Below are positions 58,518 to 64,000 of a DNA stretch of 64,000 nt, piece by piece. The translations under genes were made by a program, and so were the position numbers. The stretch's first letter is position 1. The number at the start of each line of letters is the position of its first letter. The notes beneath the pieces were generated by a model. That model did no database searches, had not been told where the DNA came from, and worked only from the letters and a program-made list of their open reading frames with translations. This DNA comes from Lampris incognitus. Taxonomy: Eukaryota > Chordata > Actinopteri > Lampriformes > Lampridae. The stretch lies in contig NC_079230.1 of assembly GCF_029633865.1 (NCBI RefSeq), positions 28,832,009 through 28,896,008 of the forward strand, written 5' to 3'.

Positions 58518-58793
58518 TGTCTCGGGGTGGTACGGTGGCTTAACGTTCAGCCCTGTCACCTCCCAGCAAGAGGGCCCCTGGGTTTGATGCTACCTCCTCC
58601 GTGTGAGGTTTGCGTGGGTTTCCTCCCTCGCTCCATAGACATGCATGTTAGCGGAGCTGGAGCTTGCAAGTTACTGGTGACCAGTCCAGGGTGTCTCCCT
58701 GGCGTCCACCCAATGCCTGCTGGGGTCGACTTCAGCAGACCACGATCGTGACTTAGATAAGGCAGGTATAGATAATGGATGGATGGCCTTTTG
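58518..58793 (+). mobile_element. SINE-B, diverged copy
   Basis: The tRNA-like head (ggtggtacggtggcttaacg), 'gtgaggtttgcgtgggtttc', 'gtccagggtgtctccctggc' and the tail 'ataatggatggatgg'. More diverged than the other copies. Confidence 0.75.
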
Positions 58794-59330
58794 ACCCGTT
58801 TACCCGAGGGACTATAAAATACCAAGAAGCAGATTCATAACAACCGTTTGCTGCACAGAAAACCCAGAAAGTAAATACAGTTGCCATAAACAAAGAGAAG
58901 ATGACAAAAAAAACATCTAATAGATGTTCCCCTTGGGCCTTTCCCACGCCTTCCACTCCAGCTGTGCCAAGGCAAACATCTTGACACCAAATGGCCGCTC
59001 GTTTGACTCCGTCTGCGTCGCTTAGCTAAAACAAATCAGGATGTTGGCGTTTAATAGAATAATTGCATAATTCATCATACAAAGGACAATAAAACATGGG
59101 AGGAAACTTGTCCTCAGTCGCAGGAGTTTAACAGTAATGACGATCCGCCCTTTCTCTTCCACGGCCCAGCGGCGCCCGGCTCCGGGGTGCGGGGGGCAGA
59201 TACGCGACACGGCCATGTTTCACGTCTATCACACAACATCCGGGTACTGCCATGAACTACCGCGTGGGACTACCTGCGTCATGTCTGCTGTGTCTGCGTC
59301 CCCGGTTGTGTGGGGGGGGGGGGGGGACGA
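58794..59330. other. Unassigned sequence
   Basis: No gene recognised; a poly-G run is at about 59310-59325. Confidence 0.3.
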
Positions 59331-60147
59331 GCTCCACTTCACTCAGTGTGTTTGGAGTCCGGGTGGGGTGGCGGTCTATTCCGTCGCCTACCAACTCGGG
59401 GTTCGGCGGTTCGAATCCCCGTCTTACGTCCGGCTTGGTTGGACGTCCCTACGGACACCATCTGCGTCCCCAGTTGGGGAGGGAACGAGCTCCACTTCAC
59501 TCAGTGTGTTTGGAGTCCGGGTGGGGTGGCGGTCTATTCCGTCGCCTACCAACTCGGGGTTCGGCGGTTCGAATCCCCGTCTTACGTCCGGCTTGGTTGG
59601 ACGTCCCTACGGACACCATCTGCGTCCCCAGTTGTGGGGGGAGACGAGCTCCACTTCATTCAGTGTGTTTGGAGTCCGGGTGTGGTGGCGGTCTATTCCG
59701 TCGCCTACCAACTCGGGGTTCGGCGGTTCGAATCCCCGTCTTACGTCCGGCTTGGTTGGACGTCCCTACGGACACCATCGGCTCTGTGCATCACTGTTGT
59801 CCACTGACTTCAGTTATGCACAGAGCCGATTGGCCGTGTCTGCGGGTGGGAAGCCGGATGTGGATATGCGTCCTGGTCGCTGCACTAGCGCCTCCTCTGG
59901 TTGGTTGGGGTGCCTGTCCGGCGGAGAGGGGGAACTGGGAGGGGGGGAATAGCGTGATCCTCCCACGCGCTACGCCGCCCTGGTGAAACTCCTCACTGTC
60001 AGGTGAAAGGAAGCGGCTGGCGACTCCACATGTATGGGAGGAGGCATGTGGTAGTCGGCAGACAGGGTGGAGCAGAGACCGGGACGGCTCGGAAGAGTGG
60101 GGTAATCGGCCGGGTACTATTGGGGGAAAATAAGGGGGTGAAAAAAT
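59331..60147 (+). mobile_element. SINE-A with a tandemly triplicated tRNA-like head
   Basis: The head segment (markers 'tcagtgtgtttggagtccgg' at 59343, 59501 and 59660) is repeated three times with a 158-159-bp period and nearly identical sequence; each unit has its own B-box GGTTCGAATCC. Only the last unit continues into the SINE body, after a 50-bp MITE remnant. The G-rich 3' end is at about 60120. Long plus frames (up to 271 codons) arise from the tandem repeat and are not genes. Confidence 0.88.
59779..59828. mobile_element. 50-bp deletion derivative of the 6964-7311 MITE
   Basis: Left end cggctctgtgcatcactgtt, right end agttatgcacagagccg; the order and the 'gtccactgacttc' stretch match the ends of the 348-bp element. 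AT flanks both sides. It sits in the AATTGG site of the SINE. Confidence 0.75.
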
Positions 60148-60445
60148 CCAAAACTGTCAGTGTTTTTGGACAAATGGACACGGTTACACGTCTTCAGTCA
60201 ATGCCTCGGGCCTCGTGAGAAAACCCTGAAATCACAAGAATCCTGGTCCGGTACTACGTTGATCCACATCCCCCGCTCACGTACGAACGCGCCGAAACAC
60301 TGGCGTGTGAGCCGTATCCACCGTGACTTGCACAAGTGCTTTTGACAAACGCATTTGTGCTTTTCAGACTCGGGCGGACTCGCACAGGCAGACGGAGTCG
60401 GTCTGGAAACAATAAACAGATGTGGAGATCATGCACAACATTCCC

Positions 60446-60470
60446 ACACACACACACAGACACACACACA

Positions 60471-60554
<84 letters not shown>
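60446..60554. repeat. (CA)n microsatellite
   Basis: CACACA with two CAGACA interruptions at the start. Open frames are artefacts. Confidence 0.97.
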
Positions 60555-60557
<3 letters not shown>

Positions 60558-62640
60558 AGCAGAGCCTTGTAGCATTATTATAAACAAAGAAGCAGTTGGT
60601 TTCCCCATGCTGGACCTATTAGAGGACAATGAGAAGAAAACATTAGCAGTCCTCCGTGTTGGACCTCCTCTTCCCTCTATAGGGTCCCCACGTCCCCCCT
60701 GGAGCACACCTCTGCCCCCTCTCTTGCACCTCTTTGTCACCTTTATGAGTCACTTCGGTTGTTTATAGATGCCTGTTTCTGCACACACCTTCGCAGGCGG
60801 TATCTCTCTACGCATCATATGTTCCCCCCCTCGCTCCCTTCCTCCTCCTCCTCCTCCTCCTCTTCCTCGGTTTTGCCTCGGAGCAAATGATTTGTAGTCC
60901 ACATCTGCCACGCACTCACGCAACACCTTCTCCAGCGAAGCCCCTCAGGCGACGGCAGCAGAAGGAGCACCGGGAGAACCTTGCCGGGCCGGTGGAGACC
61001 GTGCACGGTCAGGACAGAACCTCCTGGGGACAGCTGGGAGCTGGGCTGGACCCTCCAGGAGGAGCTTTCATGCAGTGAAAGCGGTTTGTTCAGCGTGCAG
61101 TGTTTGATACAAAATGAATGGTTGTAATTAATCCACATCGATCAGAGCTTATTGATATGCATTCCACGTGCGTCCGCGCCCCCCCCCCCCCCCCCCCGAG
61201 GGCTTAGCACAACAGGAGGGGTAAGTACGGTGAAGGGGCTTTACCGGGAGGTGTGCTGCTTCGGTCTGGAAGAACTGTCAAGTCGTCGAGCGTGAAGCAA
61301 GCAGTACCAGTTTTTAACGGGCCTGGACTAAACCGAAGCACAGGAGGGAGTAAGGTAAACTGAACCGTCTCCTGTTCCCGTTTAACCCTTCCTGAACTCG
61401 GCGAGCCGGCGGAGAACGCGGTATTATTTACAGAGGGGGGCCTGCGGGGAGCGCTCAAGCTGGACTCTCGCTGCAACACTGCTGGCCCGTTCGCTGCGGA
61501 GCCCGGCCCAGCCAGCCGAGAGGTAATCCTCTGGCCCGGAGAGGAAACGGGGAGGAGCGATGAAGTCAGACCCAGTGTGATGACCTCAGGATCAGGCTGC
61601 GGGTGAGAGGGAGGACCAAGACAGATAGCGTTACCCCGGATCCGCTGGGCCCCCCCCCCCAACACGTCCCCCGCCTTGTTTATCCGTGCAAAGGCCACGT
61701 CTCAGAGATGAACCGTTCTGTGTGTTTTTTGGTGATGAAACATGAGCCAGGGAAGGGAGGAAAACCTCCTACAGAAACGCTTTTGTTGACTTTGTTATGG
61801 TGGCTGCAGACTACGGCGGTGCGGCGCGGCGAGGGGAGGCTGGGCGGCGTGCTCGCGCCGATGCCTGGTTTCACGATACGAGTCCAAACTCATACGTCTT
61901 TATTTACAGCACTCAGGTTAATCCTTGGCACCTGTCCGTGTCCATTCTCTGCTGAACACATTTCTGACTTCTTATTGAGAGCCCAGGAATGTGTAATGGG
62001 GAAAACCGATGCTGCAGACCTCCGTTCTTAAACAAAGCCCGTCTCAAGGTCCTGCTGACGGTGTGAATAGCGATGTAGACCTCGATTGTTTGCCTTAAGG
62101 TCGAGGCTCAGGGAAGAATATGACGAGTTTTACATTTCAGACACATGCACGGGCCCAAATAGGCCTCTTGGGGTTTTCCCCCTCCAGTCCGGGGGGGGGG
62201 GCTCATTAATTAGATTAGTATAATTTCTGACAGGCCATGATAACAGATTAGTGTACGGTAGAGTCACGGTTTGAAATGACCTCAAACAAAATAAGCACGG
62301 GGCTGGTTTTGTGAAGGAAGCCCTCTCTGAAGTTCAGGTTGCAACAGTTGGATGCTTTATTCGCGTGTGGTTGGACGGGCCCCCTGATGGCTCCTAAACA
62401 ACCTTATCTGGGTCCCTTCGGTTCTTGTTGCTCTCGCGGAGAAAGCAAAGAGACCAGGGAACCAGAGACATACAGAGACCGTTTGACTACAAACGGCGTA
62501 GGTAGTAGTACCAACTCACCTCTCTGACCGGCTAAAGAGTGACTCAGTTTTTCCACAACAGGAGTCTTATTTAGTTTGTGCCGTTCTTCATGTCGGTTGT
62601 GATATCCTTTTACACATCGGCTTTGTTTTGGAGACTTGGG
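60555..62640. other. Unassigned sequence, partly CpG-rich
   Basis: A TCC run at about 60841-60866, a poly-C run at about 61182-61197 and a GC-rich patch around 61380-61560 and 61810-61860. The 142-codon plus frame (61603-62031) and the 164-codon minus frame (61204-61698) show no family motif and overlap each other, so neither is called a gene. Confidence 0.3.
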
Positions 62641-63545
62641 GTTAAGAGTCTGCATGGGCTAGCTAGTCTCTTAAGCTAACTGCTAGCCCATGTAGACTCT
62701 TAAGCGAACTGCTAGATACTTAAGCTAACTATTAGCCCATGCAGACTCTTAAGCTAACTGTTAGGCCATGCAGACTCTTAAGCTAACTGTTAGGCCATGC
62801 AGACTCTTAAGCTAACTGTTAGGCCTTGCAGACTCTTAAGCTAACTGTTAGGCCTTGCAGACTCTTAAGCTAACTGTTAGGCCTTGCAGACTCTTAAGCT
62901 AACTGTTAGGCCATGCAGACTCTTAAGCTAACTGTTAGGCCTTGCAGACTCTTACGCTAACTGTTAGGCCTTGCAGACTCTTAAGCTAACTGTTAGGCCT
63001 TGCAGACTCTTAAGCTAACTGTTAGGCCTTGCAGACTTAAGCTAACTGTTAGGCCTTGCAGACTCTTAAGCTAACTGTTAGGCCTTGCAGACTCTTACGC
63101 TAACTGTTAGGCCATGCAGACTCTTAAGCTAAGTATTAGCCCATGCAGACTCTTAAGCTAACTGTTAGGCCATGCAGACTCTTAAGCTAACTGTTAGGCC
63201 TTGCAGACTCTTAAGCTAACTGTTAGGCCTTGCAGACTCTTAAGCTAACTGTTAGGCCTTGCAGACTCTTAAGCTAACTGTTAGGCCATGCAGACCAGCA
63301 GTTCCGACAGTCATCCTGTCTGGTGGCGTTCGTTCCCCTGGACGGTGGAGTTTTTGGGCTGTGTTGCCTTGAGTGGACTGTGTTGTTAACTGTTTTCGTT
63401 TTTTTTTTTTTTTGCTTTGTTCTCTCTGTTTTGTATGTATTTGGTGGTGTCGTTTTCGTTTTTGGGGAATTTGGGACGTGTGTTTTTGTCTTTTGTGTCG
63501 CACTGCCGCACGTGGGCTGGGGGAACGGACTTTCACAAAAGAAAT
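62641..63545 (+). repeat. Repeat family M, copy 4, carrying a 29-bp minisatellite
   Basis: Starts 'tgcatgggctagctag', a segment that is single-copy in the 32-kb copy; after the array it continues with 'agttccgacagtcatcctg', again as in that copy, then 'gtcgcactgccgcacgtggg' near the 3' end. Confidence 0.6.
62650..63296. repeat. 29-bp minisatellite, about 22 copies
   Basis: The unit is gcagactcttaagctaactg followed by ttaggcc(a/t)t. Variants are few (aagcgaact, acgctaact, one unit lacking tct). Confidence 0.95.
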
Positions 63546-63582
63546 TGCTCATTGAGGTAATTGGACACGGGCATCAGTCATG

Positions 63583-63717
63583 TTCCATCCATCCATCCAT
63601 TATCTGAACATCATCTTATCCTGCTCTCAGGGTCGCGGGGAGGCTGGAGCCTATCCCAGCAGTCATTGGGCAGCAGGCGAGGAGACACCCTGGACAGGCC
63701 GCCATGCCATCACAAGG

Positions 63718-63778
<61 letters not shown>

Positions 63779-64000
63779 CTAGGGACAGTGTAGTACGGCT
63801 GATTCACCTGACCTACATGTGTTTGGACTGTGGGAGGAAACCGGAGCCCCCGGAGGAAACCCACACAGACACGGGGAGAACATGCAAACTCCACACAGAG
63901 GACGACCCGGGACGACCCCCAAGGTTGGACTACCCTGGAGCTCGAACCCAGAACCTTCTTGCTGTGAGACGACCACGCTAACCACTGCGCCACCGTGCCG
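63583..64000 (-). mobile_element. SINE-B, running to the window end
   Basis: The minus strand starts at the right edge with GGCACGGTGGCGCAGTGGTT, then B-box-like GGGTTCGAGC, 'gtgtggagtttgcatgttct', a (CA)30 stretch at 63719-63778, the 'ctgctgggataggctcc' body and the (GGAT)n tail at 63586-63600. It may continue a few bases beyond the window. Confidence 0.88.
63719..63778. repeat. (CA)30 microsatellite inside SINE-B
   Basis: An expanded version of the shorter CA run at the same position in the 35184 copy. Confidence 0.97.

Noticed and set aside
59380..59760. Three genuine tRNA genes in tandem
   Set aside because: B-boxes are present, but no full cloverleaf could be drawn and the unit is the SINE-A head.
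59137..59986. Overlapping plus frames of 165-271 codons
   Set aside because: They run through three tandem copies of a SINE head; the repeated peptide only reflects the DNA repeat.
61204..62031. Plus 142-codon and minus 164-codon frames in CpG-rich DNA
   Set aside because: They overlap, show no family motif, and GC-rich DNA lacks stops by composition; not enough to call a gene.

Overview
The window looks like nuclear DNA of a ray-finned fish, most likely a teleost. Three things suggest this: the fish-type repeat mixture (tRNA-derived SINEs, a 5S-rRNA-derived SINE3, L2, Rex1-like and RTE LINEs, Ty1/copia, Tc1 and hAT elements), very long micro- and minisatellites, and an intronless rhodopsin-family receptor gene. 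No prokaryotic operon, phage or CRISPR structure is present. Almost all of the many long open frames are by-products of simple repeats.

Only one intact host gene can be supported: a somatostatin receptor of the SSTR1 type at 13430-14536 (+), 368 codons in one exon. A possible 3' splice site for a 5'-UTR exon lies at about 12630, and an AATAAA lies 4 nt after the stop.

The rest is a dense, nested repeat landscape. 0-12 kb: a SINE split by an inverted-repeat insertion, a CT tract, a LINE 3' end, a 2.25-kb array of a 32-bp repeat, a 348-bp MITE with 89-bp inverted repeats, a (GATA)n tract and a 1.1-kb array of a 19-bp repeat. 15-20 kb: an older repeat contains an L2 LINE, which contains a hAT MITE (three levels); an inverted copy of the older repeat and a solo LTR follow. 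21-31 kb: LINE pieces (Rex1-like, L2), two hAT transposase pieces, two palindromic hAT MITEs with 8-bp target duplications and a miniature LTR element. 32-45 kb: more copies of a GC-rich repeat family, a 36-bp minisatellite, SINEs, two more miniature LTR elements, SINE3, an L2 LINE, CA-rich arrays and degenerate telomere-like repeats. 45-52 kb: RTE piece, SINE, Tc1 transposase pseudogene, two L2 pieces. 52-57 kb: a decayed Ty1/copia element read on the minus strand (gag, protease, integrase, reverse transcriptase) with a SINE and a 605-bp DNA transposon inside it. 57-64 kb: LTR/PBS remnant, LINE 3' end, a SINE with a triplicated tRNA-like head and a 50-bp MITE remnant, a 29-bp minisatellite and a terminal SINE.

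The most interesting system is a family of about 370-bp LTR elements with no coding capacity (TRIM-like). Their ~135-bp LTRs start TG and end CA, carry tRNA-like A- and B-box motifs, and are followed by an 18-nt primer-binding site that matches the 3' end of tRNA-Leu. Three two-LTR copies, one solo LTR and three more distant relatives are in this window. A second notable point is that copies of one GC-rich repeat family have expanded different internal segments into unrelated-looking minisatellites (19-bp and 29-bp units).
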